A stretch of 64,000 nucleotides of DNA from Adiantum capillus-veneris (taxonomy: Eukaryota > Streptophyta > Polypodiopsida > Polypodiales > Pteridaceae). Positions within the stretch are counted from its first letter, which is position 1. Each line of letters starts with the position of its first letter. The stretch spans positions 84,976,778 through 85,040,777 of the forward strand of contig CM043967.1 of the NCBI GenBank assembly GCA_014529385.2, given 5' to 3'. A program made the position numbers and the translations under genes. The notes under the pieces are model-generated. The model was not told the DNA's origin. It was given only the letters and a program-made list of their open reading frames with translations, and made no database searches. Below, in pieces: positions 12,047 to 23,599 of the stretch.

Positions 12047-12137
<91 letters not shown>
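12047..12137. repeat. (CA)n(TA)n microsatellite inside LTR
   Basis: CA run followed by a long TA run in the left LTR. The right LTR has only 'catatatata' at the matching site, so this tract grew after the LTRs were made. Confidence 0.95.
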
Positions 12138-12138
<1 letters not shown>

Positions 12139-13537
12139 AAATTGTAGCCACTATGCAAGACTCCACATAAGGAGTGGCTTACATTAAATGTATTTGCATG
12201 CCATAGGGGTGTGTTCCCATGGATACCCAACAAGCTCAGGGCTTGGAAACCCAACAATCCCCCCCTCAAGCCTCCCGAACTAGACTCACCACTCTCATGA
12301 TACTTGAGTTTTTGGTGTACTCGTCACTCGTGAGTTTTAAGTTCTCCCACAACCAAGGGTTTTGGTACACCCATAACCTGGTGCTATGACAATGGGTCCC
12401 CCCTTAAATAAATAGGGTGTAGGACAAAAAATTAGCTACCAACATATGGAGTTTTTGGTTTACTTCCAAACCTTGGGTTTAGGTTTAGCCAATAATCTCA
12501 TGAGAAGTGGGACAATGGGGTCACAATAAATGTTTTTGAGAAGTCTTACCACTTTGATGTGGCAGTGTCTATAACCCATTCCAATTTTTGTCATGGTAGT
12601 AATTGACAGCTTGTAAGCTAAAACAAGGCTTTTGGAAGATAATTGTGATTGTGTTGACAATTGACAAACAAAATAAATCTAAGATACTGAACATGTAAAA
12701 ACAATTTTATTTTATTTTTTGAACTTTGTGTTGATGTATCGAATGCTCAAAACAAACTATTTGCACAATGATTGTGTGTCTCCCAACAATTGGCGACCCA
12801 AGTATCTTCTTGCTTCATTTGGTTTCTCTGCCAATTTGACATCCGAGCTCTAAAGCCTCTTGCATGTGTTTGTAGCATGTTGAAAGCATTGTTGTATTGG
12901 AGGCATCAAACCGTGGATGAGGTCATTTTAAAACTCTCAATGAGTGCTTGGAGGACCGCCAAGAGCACAAAAACTTTGCCGATCTCAAGCTCTTGATGCT
13001 ATTGTTTATTTTCACCTTTGTGCGCATCACTAAGAAGGGACCCTGTGGCTGGTAGCCTTTTGAAATGCTAGCAAAACTACCAAGAAATTTGACCAAAAAA
13101 CTATGCTAGATTGCAATACAAACTGCCGACTTACAGTAGCATTTTGAAATGCATCCTCGGTGTCTTAATGATCTGCAGCTTCATTTTCATATGCTAGTAA
13201 AAAGGAATCACCTTTTGTAGTAGCTTTTGATATGCTAGTCAAAGAGAGACCACCTCACCTGCAGTAGAATAGATAGTGTTTTGACATGCACATCTGCTAA
13301 ATCCCAGAGATGATGGCGTTTTGAGATGCAACCTGTAGAGGCACCGCCTTGGAGCTACGCCACCTGAGAGCATGCAAAATTTTGACAACTTAGTGGGTAG
13401 TGGTTTTGCTACATTTTGATAAGTGCTCACCAAAGCCGTCTTCACCATATCTAAGAGTTTTGCCTTGCCTGCGGCTTGTGCTTTGAGGGAGTATTTCAAG
13501 ATGCAATTGCCTACGCTTGCCAAGGATGCCACGTGGG

Positions 13538-13549
13538 GCTCTGATACCA
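13538..13549 (-). other. Primer binding site (initiator tRNA-Met)
   Basis: TGGTATCAGAGC on the - strand, two bases inside the 5' LTR end. It is the standard Ty1/copia primer site. Confidence 0.8.
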
Positions 13550-13832
13550 CTTGAAAGGGAGCAAGGCTATGGAGGATGTCATCGAAGGATCACCATGGCT
13601 AGGAGATGGCATGCAGCAGGTGGAGAGAGAGAGAGAGAGAGAGAGAGAGTCTTCGACACAAAAAGCAACGCTACTCTGTTATTAGTTTTTCTTTGAAGCT
13701 TCTTTCATATATATAGGAAATTGTAGCCATCATGCAAAACTCCGCGTAAGGAGTGGCTTTCAATAAGTATTTGAATTCCATAGGGGTGTGTTCCCACGGG
13801 TAGCAACAAGTTGAGGGCTTGGAAACCCAACA

Positions 13833-14990
13833 TTTCCCTGTGGCGCAGAGGAATGCCTTAGACAAGGCAATTGACTGCCCCTCCCTCATCTCCCTCAAAC
13901 TTGCATACATGTACAAAAGTTTTTGGAGAGAGTAGAGAACCAGCACTCCCTACTCTCCTTGGAGAAAGCTTGCAGTGGTCTAGTAAGGAAAGTGGTCATG
14001 AGGCTTTGCCTGCTAGGGTTTGGCTCCCTTGTAGCCTACAATCATCATTTTCGTATGTGGAGGTGTCCCACAACTAGGCAATGTGTTGGGGAAGGCCTTG
14101 ATCGTGCTTTCCCTGTAAAGCACTCAAAGCAGCTCGTGGTTCAAGGGGTGTTGATGGATACGGTGTCTATTGCAGCTCTTTTCTTGTTGGGCATGCTCTT
14201 GCTAGCTTCTGTCACAAACTAGCCTCATTGCGGGTTCTTCCTTTCCTATAGGTATGGTTTTGCTTCTATAATTGCTAGTTGTGTGGGCACAATGCTCTCC
14301 GTGAGAGGGGGTTGCCCTAAGGTGACACCCTTACATGTGTTAGTTCTTGGTTGTCCTTGGTTAAGGATTTCTTGTAAAAAGCAATGAACGTTTATGGAGT
14401 GTTGGGTGTCCCTTGTTGTTCCTCAATCCAGATTTACATACTGGGTCCGTTCCAGATTCTATTAATTAATTAAACCGATAGATTCCATTTCTCACTTTGG
14501 ACAAAGTAAGCCTCTCCCCTTTGACGCAGTTCCTGCGCGGAGCAACTGGCTCTTTCCCTCATTGGGCTTGTTCAGCTCAAGCTACTTTCCATCCGTGTTA
14601 GGGAGCTGAGGAGCCCATCATGATGAGATCCTACCCGTCGGCTAATTCTATCCTCCCAAACCCCTGCACTTTAGCTCTCTGCATTTGCCGCTCCCATCGC
14701 GCCTGTTGCTCACTCAATCAACAGTTGTTTGTCTCCTGGTCTTGCCTGGCAGACAGCTGCAATCACACCTTTAAAACCACTACCTATCACCCGTGCCATG
14801 GCCTACATCATGGGTCGCTCACGGAGCTTAGCAGTAGAGCCTTACTCTGCATTGCAAAAGGCATCCAGGTCCACTTGCATGGCTTGATACTTGCCTGCAC
14901 GCAGCAACGCCAATACCTGCAGACATCATATACTGCCTAATGCAGGCAGCGCTAAAAAAATCTCGATGCCGCTTGGCTCGTCACAATGAC
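13833..14990. other. Unrecognised sequence
   Basis: Short open frames are present, but none has family motifs or coherent neighbours. No RNA gene was seen. Confidence 0.4.
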
Positions 14991-14991
14991 G

Positions 14992-14994
<3 letters not shown>

Positions 14995-15080
<86 letters not shown>
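14995..15080. repeat. (CT)n followed by poly(C)
   Basis: About 57 bases of CT run directly into about 29 consecutive C residues. The homopolymer length should be treated as uncertain. Confidence 0.95.
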
Positions 15081-15084
<4 letters not shown>

Positions 15085-15914
15085 CACGCGCCCTTCTCTC
15101 TGTCAGTGCGTCTGTCTCACTCTGTCTTTTTTTTATTGCACCAGTTGTCGATCGAGTGCCCTTTGCTTCCACTGTCCGGAATACCCAAAAAATAAATTAA
15201 ATTTCTTCAAAGACAGGAAAATTGTAGCTTTTCATAAGAAGGGTAGTTGGTTAAGCACGCTTCGGAGATGGATTGCTTATTTAATTTGAACACTCCAACC
15301 AAAATACATACAAGAGATTTGGGAATTTTTGAAATTTTAGAGGTGCTTGGGATATTTTCACAAATTAGGGAGGTATTCTAGTAAGTTTCTTTCCCAATTA
15401 CACTCCAACTTTAGCGCGAGAAGGTGAGACGATTCTCTTACATGCCATGTCCAACTTTTTTTGCATTTTCCTAATCTTTTCACTCCTTGAAGCCCCAAGG
15501 CATCAACCAAGATACCGCTTCAAACAAATCAAAAAAAGATTGAGGGGACATACTACTTTGGTGCACGGTCTTGTTTTTCGTTTAATACATACCCCGCTTG
15601 GGAATTGCTATTGAAAAGTAAATAAACTTTACCAAATTTATAGATACATGGCCAAAATTTTTGTACTAGAAAATTTAAGCTTCAACGAAATCATAAACCG
15701 ACATTTTTCATTAGGCGGGATATTGATAGTGTGAATCTAAGCATTACACCAAGTTTGCAGCAATAAACATTTGAAGGAGCTAGAAATTGACTGAATTAGA
15801 TTTCAAAATTAATAATTTTATGATTTTTCTTTCTCACAAGGACCTTTTAATACGAGGAGAATTTACATGAGGATTGAGGTTGTGCTATTCAAGCTCGGAT
15901 TTAGCTCGTCGGAC
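15081..15914. other. AT-rich stretch without recognised features
   Basis: No coding, repeat or RNA signal that I can support. Confidence 0.4.
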
Positions 15915-16300
15915 CAATATTCGGGAAAAATGTGCCTCAACTTACACAAGAAGTTTTGGACAAATTCTCACAATGATTCCCACATTGTGACTTACCTCAA
16001 CATCATGAGCTTCTGTGAGGGAGGCACCGCATACCTAGCTAGGTATGCGGTGCGTCTCGAGCAGAAGCTCATGATGTTATTCATGGTATGAAAAACACTT
16101 GAAAAGACTCCATTTTCCTACATGAGAAAATATCTAAATCTTCTTGTGTTAGCCTTGAGCCCGTTGAAAATTTCAATCAGCCGCTTGAAGGGAGGGGGAG
16201 AAGGAGAAAACTGCTTGGAAAATTTAAGAAAATAGAGTAAAATTGTAAAAAATGCTGGTTATTTTGCACATTTTTTGTGAGATTGATTTTTCCCCAACAG
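15915..16300 (+). mobile_element. hAT-like MITE interrupted by a foldback MITE
   Basis: The left end CAATATTCGGGAAAAATGTG and right end GATTTTTCCCCAACAG are diverged copies of the inverted termini of the MITE family at 24.2-25.6 kb. The part after the interruption (GTTGAAAATTTCAATC, then GGAGAAGGAGAAA and AATAGAGTAAAATTG) also matches that family. The extra length is explained by the palindromic element at 15945-16148. No 8-bp target duplication remains. Confidence 0.6.
15945..16148. mobile_element. Palindromic Tourist-like MITE, copy 1
   Basis: A 204-bp element with inverted ends (CACAAGAAGTTTTGGACAA at left; the reverse complement of the right end starts CACAAGAAGATTTAGATA), flanked by TTA on both sides (15942-15944 and 16149-16151). 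TTA is the PIF/Harbinger-type duplication. Its centre is a strong palindrome at about 16003-16078: CATCATGAGCTTCTG, CACCGCATACCTAGCT, then the complementary arm. It has no coding capacity. Confidence 0.65.
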
Positions 16301-16647
16301 AGGCAACCATAGTGTCTTTCAAGAAAGCTTTGTAGAGATCAAGGCCAAAGAACACATTCCAAATGTTTATTCCAAGGTGGCAAGCTACCAGAAGTGGCAA
16401 TTGAACCAATGGCCATCTCATTGATAGTAAAACGTTGGACCGTTTGAGAAATAGTTGGATGGAAATCATTATGTGTAAGGGTAGTCTAACCGTCATGAAC
16501 ACCTCCCAATGCAAACCCCACTGGATTTTCAATAACAAGCTCCCATTTTGATGCAGACCAAGCATGCGTAAAAGGCATCGCGAAAATGCAAAGATGGTAT
16601 GAATCTATAAAAATGAGCATGTGTTAGTATCTTGCACACACAAAACT

Positions 16648-16648
<1 letters not shown>
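16301..16648. other. Possible fragment of unknown coding DNA on -
   Basis: The - strand of about 16310-16570 reads as a fairly open peptide (SASKWELVIENPVGFALGGV, FHPTISQTVQRFTINEMAIG) with one stop. I do not recognise it. Confidence 0.2.
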
Positions 16649-16678
<30 letters not shown>

Positions 16679-16679
<1 letters not shown>

Positions 16680-16878
16680 AGAAGTTTTGGACAAATTCTC
16701 ACAGTAACTCTCACATTGTGACTTACCTCAACATCAGGAGATTTTTGTGAGGGAGACACCGCATACCTAGCTAGGTATGCAGTGCCTCCCTCACAAAAGC
16801 TCATGATGTTATGCATTGTGTGAAAAACATTGTAAAAGACTCTGTTTCCTTAGATGAGAAAAATTCTAAATCTTCTTG
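16679..16878. mobile_element. Palindromic Tourist-like MITE, copy 2
   Basis: About 200 bp, closely similar to copy 1 throughout: AAGAAGTTTTGGACAAATTC at left, the central CACCGCATACCTAGCTAGGT hairpin, and CTAAATCTTCTTG at right. The left end abuts a (GA)n tract (16649-16674) and the right end abuts (TG)n, so the target duplication cannot be read. Confidence 0.7.

Positions 16879-16879
<1 letters not shown>

Positions 16880-16960
<81 letters not shown>
16880..16960. repeat. (TG)n(AG)n microsatellite
   Basis: About 62 bases of TG followed by about 20 of AG, starting at the end of MITE copy 2. Confidence 0.97.
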
Positions 16961-18030
16961 GGAGGAAGTACCTCACGCAGTAAGAACAAGACTGGGTAGT
17001 TTAAGCCATGTTTGACCAAGAGAATTGAGGAGAAGATGACAACTACAATAGCATGATGTGTGAGCATGCGAGGGGAATGGATATAGAGGCCTTAGTGTAG
17101 GAGGTCAGAAGCCCGTATGAAAACAACTAGTTTGCCTTGATTGCTTCACTATGTATATGGTAAGAAGTAAAAAGGTGATAGTGGTGTGGATTTTACCGCA
17201 TGGCATAGCTTTCAATAAAGACTCAACAACATCTTTCCTTGACGCTTTCGCCAAAATCTCTTTGACCTCGCAGTACAAATGAGATTTTGCATGAAAAGAT
17301 TATGGATGCAAACATTTTCATACTATAATAAAAACGAAACAAGATGCATTATGTGCATTTGAGATGCTTGTGCCCAAAAAAAAAAACCATACGTATGTAT
17401 GGTGTGGAGTCGACATCGTTCTCCACATTTATAAAGATACCGTAAGGAACGTACCCTTCCCCCGCCACTTGTATCCCCTCCAGTGTTGAAGGGGGACTTA
17501 TGCTTCTCCTCCACTGTTGGAGGGACTTTTTATTATAAAAATATCATAATTGTACAAGAAAGAACTCATTACCGATGTTTTATAAAGACAAGTATCATTC
17601 CACGTTGCCATGTCAAGGTGTATTGTCTGTATGTCCCTTTGCTGGGCATAACTAGTCCTTGTCACCTTCATCCGAAATCTTTTCAATAAAAATAATATAA
17701 ATTCATTGCTTTATTGTATACATGATGGAATCTAAGAACTTTTAAGATCACAGAGAGGAAACCAAAACACGAAATATAAGTGTACCTTTGCTATTGGTCG
17801 TCTGCATGAAGCACATTGTTGGATGGATTGGTTGCCAGACCTCCCTTGTATTGTTGCATCACCTTCCCACCATTATGTGTTGTGTCATCGTCATCCCTTC
17901 CGCGACTTTTGCCAACATGTCGACTGTCACATTCACTTTTTCTATCATGCATACCATTACCTACATTAGTTTTGATGTCCGTGGTCTTAGGGTAGGTTGA
18001 ATCTTTCGGATCGTCTGTCCGTAACCTCAC
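16961..18030. other. Unrecognised sequence
   Basis: No gene or repeat that I can support. Confidence 0.4.
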
Positions 18031-20200
18031 ACACATACACATACACAAACTCGTAGTCTTTGGGACGCCCCATCTGGCACATATTGATCAAAGCACGGCC
18101 AAGCACGACATCTTTCTCGAAGAGCCCCAAGCCCTCAATTCACATCTGGTGAAACAAGTCTAGAGGTTTCTGGCATTGCCCTTGTGAAGCAAATCCTGCA
18201 ATCAAAAGAGAGGCCATCGTTTCGCATCTACGAAAAACTGCCCCTATGGGAGGCTACCTGAGTTTTTAACTTAACTAGTATCTTATCTTGGCAGCACGAT
18301 AAATGCAATTTCTAGATGAGATTCTAAATCTTGCCATCGGTGCATTCTAGCTCCGGATGGGAAGCTTATCGAGAAGTTGTGGTGCTCTCTAAACTGCACC
18401 ACATTTAGCAAACATGTCAATCAAGGCATTGCCAAGCACGACATCTTTTTGAACAACCCCTGACTAACAGTATCAAAGTGAATTTTTAAGCCCATACCAA
18501 CATCTTGCATAGAGCCACATGCTTTCAAAATGCACGCGTACGTGATTGCATCAGGAGAGAGGCCCTCAATTTGCATCGGCTAAAAACAACCTAAAGATTT
18601 CTGCCCTGCTCCTCTTGTGCATATCCCACAATCGATACACTCCAAGAGATGACGTTTCAGACAAGAAGCTCCTCAAGCACTTTCTGTGCTTTCGGAAGTG
18701 CACCACATTTGGCGTACATATCGATCGAGGCATTGCCAAGCACGACATTTTTTGCAACAACCCTCGGTCTAACAATATCAGAAGCGAATTTTTAAAGTAC
18801 ATGTCAACCAAGGCATTCCCAAGCATGATATCTTATTCCCTGACTAACAATATCAATGTGAATTTTTATGCATATGTAAGCATCTTGTGTAGAGCCACAT
18901 GCCTTCAAGATGCACACGTATGTGAGTGCATCATCAGGAGAGAGGCCATCGCTTTGCATCCGCTAAAAATAGCCTAGAGATTTTTGGTCCTGCTCATGTT
19001 GTGAATATTCCATCATCAGTGCACTCCAGAAGACGACATTCCAGACATAAATGTCCTCAAGCACTTTCTGTGCTCCCTAAAGTACACCAGATTTGGTCTA
19101 CATATCGAGCAAGGCATTGCGAAGCAAGAAAATTTTTTGTAACAACTTGAGACTAACCATATCAGAGTTAATTTTGAAGTCCATATCGGTATCCTGCATA
19201 GAGCCACATGCCTTCAAGATATACGCGTAGGTGATTTTATCTAGACAAAGGCCCTCACTTTGCATCCGCTAAAAATAGCCTAGAGCTTTCTGGCCTTGCT
19301 CTTGTTGTGCGTATACCGCAATCAGTGCTTGGCATACATATCAACCAAAAGCAGTGCAAAGTACGACATCTTTTTCAATAGCCTTTAACTAACAATACAA
19401 TTGTGAATTTTTGTGCCCACATCAGCATGTTGCGTAGAGCCACATGCTTCAAGATACATACGTAGGTGATTGCATCTAGAGATAGGCCCTCGCTTCGCAT
19501 CTGCTGAAAACAGACTGGAGCTTTTTGTCCCTACCCTATGTGGCAAATCCTTCAATTAGTGCATTCGAAGAGTCCACACTCCGGGCAAAAAGCTCCTCGA
19601 GCACTTTTTGTGCTCTCTTAAGAGCACCGCATTTAGCAAACATGTCAACCAAGGCATTGTCAAGCACGATACCCTTTTTCAATAGCCCCTAACTAACCAT
19701 ATGAGCAAGAATTTTTATGCCCATATCAGTATCATGCATAGAGCCACATGCCTTCAAGATGCACGCGTATATGATTGCACTTGGAGATAAGTCCTCGCTT
19801 TGCATCGGCCGCTGAAATCAGCCTGGAGTTCTCTGGTCGTGCTTCTGTTGTGCATATCCCGCAATCAATGCACTCCAAGAGACGACATTCTGGACAGAAG
19901 GTCCTCAAGAACTTTTCGCCTCATCTTAGAGTTTTTAAGGATAAATTCTCTACATGTTTTGCCCTCTTTTACGTGGCTCTATCTTACTTTGCCTGGCCCA
20001 TGATGAATAACAATATCATCGTGAACTCTTCTGCCGATACCAACATCTTCCATGATGCCAGATGCCTTCAAGCTGCACGTGTAGGTGATTGCATTTGCTG
20101 AAAACAGTCTAGAACTACCTGGCCCTGTCTTCCTTCAAGATGTGCGTGTAGGTGATCTCATCTGGACAAAAGCCATCATTTGCATGTGCTGAAAACAGCC
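18030..20200 (-). pseudogene. Pentatricopeptide-repeat (PPR) gene, heavily decayed
   Basis: The - strand carries at least six degenerate cycles of about 300 bp. Each encodes, in broken frames, the PLS-type PPR series: 'LSPDAITYACILKACGSMQD'-like, then 'KDVVLGNALVDMYAKCG'-like, then 'AQKVLEELPVRNVVSW'-like, then 'IAGYAQ.GQGQEAL.CF..M'. Clear landmarks on + are the complements of these, for example 'gagccacatgccttcaaga' near 18894, 19200 and 19740, and 'aaggcattgccaagcacgac' near 18433 and 18731. PPR proteins bind organellar RNA and act in editing or processing. Here every cycle contains stops or frameshifts, no start codon or C-terminal DYW domain was seen, and the 5' end runs into a CT microsatellite at 20232. 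It is a pseudogene rather than a working editing factor. Confidence 0.8.
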
Positions 20201-20230
20201 TTTTCCAATGGCAATGGCGAAAGGGGATGC

Positions 20231-20231
<1 letters not shown>

Positions 20232-20328
<97 letters not shown>
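20232..20328. repeat. (CT)n microsatellite, about 97 bases
   Basis: The longest pure dinucleotide tract in the window. It breaks into the 5' side of the PPR remnant. Confidence 0.98.
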
Positions 20329-20329
<1 letters not shown>

Positions 20330-20720
20330 AGGTCGATTGCTGTAGCGCTCCTCTCTCAAAGCTTGTCCTATTTGTCTTCACGAAGCCTGTTGACTGTTCT
20401 CGCTTTGTTGTGCCCGTCTATTGTTGGCAGTTGCAGAAAATCACACCGTCAAAGGCGACAGAGAAGTACAAGGAGGGCTTTGCGCTCCAAACAAAAATAG
20501 CTTTACTAGTTCTTTTCTCAAATCAACGCATGCCAAGTGTCATGCCTCCCCTTCCTCTATTGCAAAATCGATCTTACATAATCAAGGTAAAGAAGATCAT
20601 GAGCACCTTGCCATGGTTTGTGCATCAATAGGTCATGGTTAACAAGGTTGGCCCACCCCTCTGACTCCCATTGCTTGTATGTCATCCACACCGCTGCCAC
20701 AAAATGGAGCACATACACAT

Positions 20721-20732
20721 TGAGAGAGAGAG

Positions 20733-20781
<49 letters not shown>
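20721..20781. repeat. (GA)n microsatellite
   Basis: GA run of about 60 bases with one early AAAG interruption. Confidence 0.97.
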
Positions 20782-20785
<4 letters not shown>

Positions 20786-21122
20786 GATAACAATGAAGAC
20801 AAATTTTAATGTCCTAACAACAATGTCAATTAGTGACCTCATAGATTTTTGTGAAAAAAGTCTTGAACTCATGTCGTCTTACTCTTTAGGGATGTAGTGC
20901 TCGAAAACAATCTAACTTTAGTGTCATGCCACCTACAAATCTTGAGATTTACCTCTAAATTTTAGATCGGAGGCTGAGAAAACACACAAAATTTAGCAAA
21001 AAAAAAGGTATGAAAACCTTCAAATATAGCGAATTTACCTCTAGATATCTCATGTGTAGGTTTTCCAAGCGTTTGGAAAATAGTTTTTTTAAGCACTACT
21101 TGGGTGAAGGAAAGGGTATTCT

Positions 21123-21127
<5 letters not shown>

Positions 21128-21170
<43 letters not shown>
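21128..21170. repeat. (TC)n microsatellite
   Basis: TC/CT run of about 43 bases. Confidence 0.97.
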
Positions 21171-21173
<3 letters not shown>

Positions 21174-22680
21174 AGGAGAAGAGTTACCAAGGAGATCGTT
21201 GCACGCCACGCACAAAAACGCGAGAAAGATATTGGTGAAGAGCGGAGAAGGGGAGATCCAGTTCACAGCATGGCGAGTAGCTAGGCTTGCCACCATGGTG
21301 GCAAAGATATGCGACAGTTCAACATGGTGCTCTTTGATAGCTTTCCAAGCCAAGAAGGAAGACCATAGTGTGAAGAAGGCAAAAAAGAGGGTCACATTAG
21401 TAGTAGCACCACCACTCTTTGGTGCTCCACAAGTGCCATTCTTGGCCATTGCAACTCCCTTATGAGACGTCATTGAATTTTCTCGTGGAAAATGAAAGCT
21501 AGTGAGGGTATCTCACATATTTATTGGGGTTAAAATAAAAAAGGGAAATTTGTAGGTGTTTTCACCGTCACATTGATTTGTAGGTAGGTCTTTTGAGAGA
21601 GAGAGAGAGTGTGTGTGAATGCGGGTCAATTTTGCTCACACGATGCATAGTCATCAGCTACTTTTAGAAATAACTATGCATGCACGGTCTTATAACTATG
21701 CCTCGTGCACCAGTATGTTGCCTCAATTTTGTAAGCAGGACAAATTAATTGGAATCTGAGGGATGCTCTCATGTCTAGCAAGGAAAAAAACCAGAATGTG
21801 GCGCGTGGAGGGGAGAGTATAAGAGAGAGGAATGCAGTGACGTTTGCAGACGGGAGGAGCAGGAGCTGGAGTGCGGAGGGAGGGCGGCGCACGACGATTT
21901 TTTTTCATTGTGTGTAGCCTACCAGTGCGCCATCGCGTGCACTGAAGGCCTCTATCTCTGTCTCTCTTTGTCTAAGACGCTCACACTGATCGCCAATGGC
22001 ATGGCGGTGACTGCAGTGCCAGGGAGTGTTTGTCGCAGCTGTCTTGGATATGGATAGGCCTGCGAGTGATGGTGCGAGTAGTACTGTCGAGCGCAGACAG
22101 CGAGGCCGGTGGAGGAGCAGGTAGTGTTGTCGAGGGCAGAGAGAGAGAGAGGCCAATGGTCTTGCGAGACAGAGAGGGAGGCACTGAGGCGGCAGGGAGA
22201 GTGCGGAGCATGAGGATCAGCATGGGGACGAGGAGGACAGCTGGATAGCATGAGCAAGGGACTCTGTCAAACATACGCACACGAGTATGCAGCCCAGGCG
22301 ATGGTTGATGCAGAGCAGGCCAAGGTCAATCGCGCGCGTTGCAAGCGGAGGAAGTATTAGTGTTGCATGTCTCGGCACCTATGAGTGAGCAGCATGCGAG
22401 CAAGGATCCGTGGCGGGGATTGATCGAGACTCCACAGGTCGCCATTGCCATATGGGGCAGGTTGTACAGGCCACGTGCGTGTGAACGTCGCGATAGAGTG
22501 AGGGTTGGGGTGGCGGATTACTTTCGAACAGAATCTTGCTAAGTAATTAATTAATTAATGAGAGGCACTATAGACCCAGTATGTTTGTATGTTTGTTGGT
22601 TGTTTTATAAGCACCTCAGAAAAGATTGTACCCCACCTACTCCTTGCCTTCTTATATGTAATTATCCAACCTTGGGTGGC
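21171..22680. other. Unrecognised, partly GC-rich sequence
   Basis: Short overlapping open frames occur on both strands, without motifs or agreement between frames. 21800-22340 is relatively GC-rich with many GAG/GCG words. No gene is supported. Confidence 0.35.
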
Positions 22681-22681
22681 C

Positions 22682-22933
22682 TTCTACATGTAGGAAAAGG
22701 GAGCCTTTTTCCATTGTTTTTCATACAATGCATAACATCATGAGCTTCTGCTCGGGAGGCACCGCATACCTAACTAGGTACGATTGGAGGCATGGGACCC
22801 CCACCGGGCCGGCGGTCCCCTACCCCCAATCGTACCTAGCTAGGTATGCCGTGCCTCCCTCACAGAGGCTCATGATGTTGAGGTAAGTCATACTGTGGGA
22901 ATTATTGTGAGAATCTGACCAAAACTTTTTGTG
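22682..22933. mobile_element. Palindromic Tourist-like MITE, copy 3 (extended stem)
   Basis: Reverse orientation relative to copies 1 and 2. The right end (TGAGAATCTGACCAAAACTT, then TTTGTG) is the complement of the family's left end, and the CATCATGAGC and GCATACCTA arms match. Between the inner arms it carries about 60 extra bases that are themselves palindromic (TACGATTGGAGGCATGGGAC pairing with GGTCCCCTACCCCCAATCGTA), giving a longer hairpin with a GC-rich tip. The left edge is approximate. Confidence 0.65.
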
Positions 22934-23599
22934 GTACTTGGGGCGTGGTCACGCGAGGCTTAGTTAGAACTAAGCCTTGACATCCTCTAGTGGCAGGAGC
23001 TCAGCACGAGGACCGTCAGCAGGTAGAGAGAGGAACAACAAAGCGCAAGCAAAAGAGAGAAAGATGGCACTGACCGACAGTGGGTGGGCATATTTGTGTG
23101 CCTATGCCTTTTTAAGCATGGTTAGCCTACTATGCCGGTGGATGCTTGCTACCTTGCCGGCTCAACTTACGAGAAACTAAGCTCCGCGTGACCGTAGCCT
23201 TGGCAAGGAGCGTCAACAATTATATTGTGTGTGCGCGCGCACGGGTTGAGGGGGTTGTCTCATAGAGGCAGGAAGAAAGAGCCGCAGGCAATAACATCAC
23301 CTTTGAATTTTATAAGTTGTCTCACCTACAAATTTGTAAGTCACTCTAGGTAGTTAAAAACACAGTAATATGCAAAAAAAAAAAAAAAAAACATAATCCT
23401 TCTCCAGTCTTGATGGCCCGTCGAAAATCAACCTTGCCCACGGTGAAAACTACCACCCTTCCTTTAAGGTTTACCCTGCACGCACAAGGCAAGATTTTGG
23501 TGAGTGTTCGCAACCAAGGGCAAGCCACACAAAAAGCCGTCCCTCCACAATAAGTGACACATGGTCAGAGTGGAGGGATCAATGGAGGGCGATCCTCAG
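22934..23599. other. Unrecognised sequence
   Basis: Contains a short run of GTGCGC repeats and an A homopolymer near 23375-23390. No gene is supported. Confidence 0.4.

Larger units (their letters stand above)
11876..13832 (-). mobile_element. Non-autonomous LTR retrotransposon (about 2 kb)
   Basis: Two direct repeats, 11876-12256 and 13552-13832, share TG…CA ends (on -: TGTTGGGTTTCC … CCCTTTCA). On the - strand the right copy is followed after two bases by TGGTATCAGAGC, the copia-type initiator-Met-tRNA primer site. A polypurine tract, GAGGGGGGAT, precedes the left copy. These signals fix the orientation: 5' LTR on the right, 3' LTR on the left. The internal 1.3 kb has no gag, protease, integrase or reverse transcriptase, so the element would depend on proteins from another element (TRIM/SMART-like in layout). 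The LTRs differ in length mainly through GA, CA and TA microsatellite growth in the left copy. Flanking 5-mers do not match, so no target duplication is claimed. Confidence 0.8.

Noticed and set aside
20115-20381. Long Arg-Glu or Ser-Leu repeat proteins
   Set aside because: Direct translations of CT/GA microsatellites in all frames (also near 3400, 15000, 20700, 21100, 25700 and 59500); not genes.
21670-22340. Host gene in the GC-rich stretch
   Set aside because: Overlapping frames on both strands with no motifs, no splice pattern and no agreement between frames.
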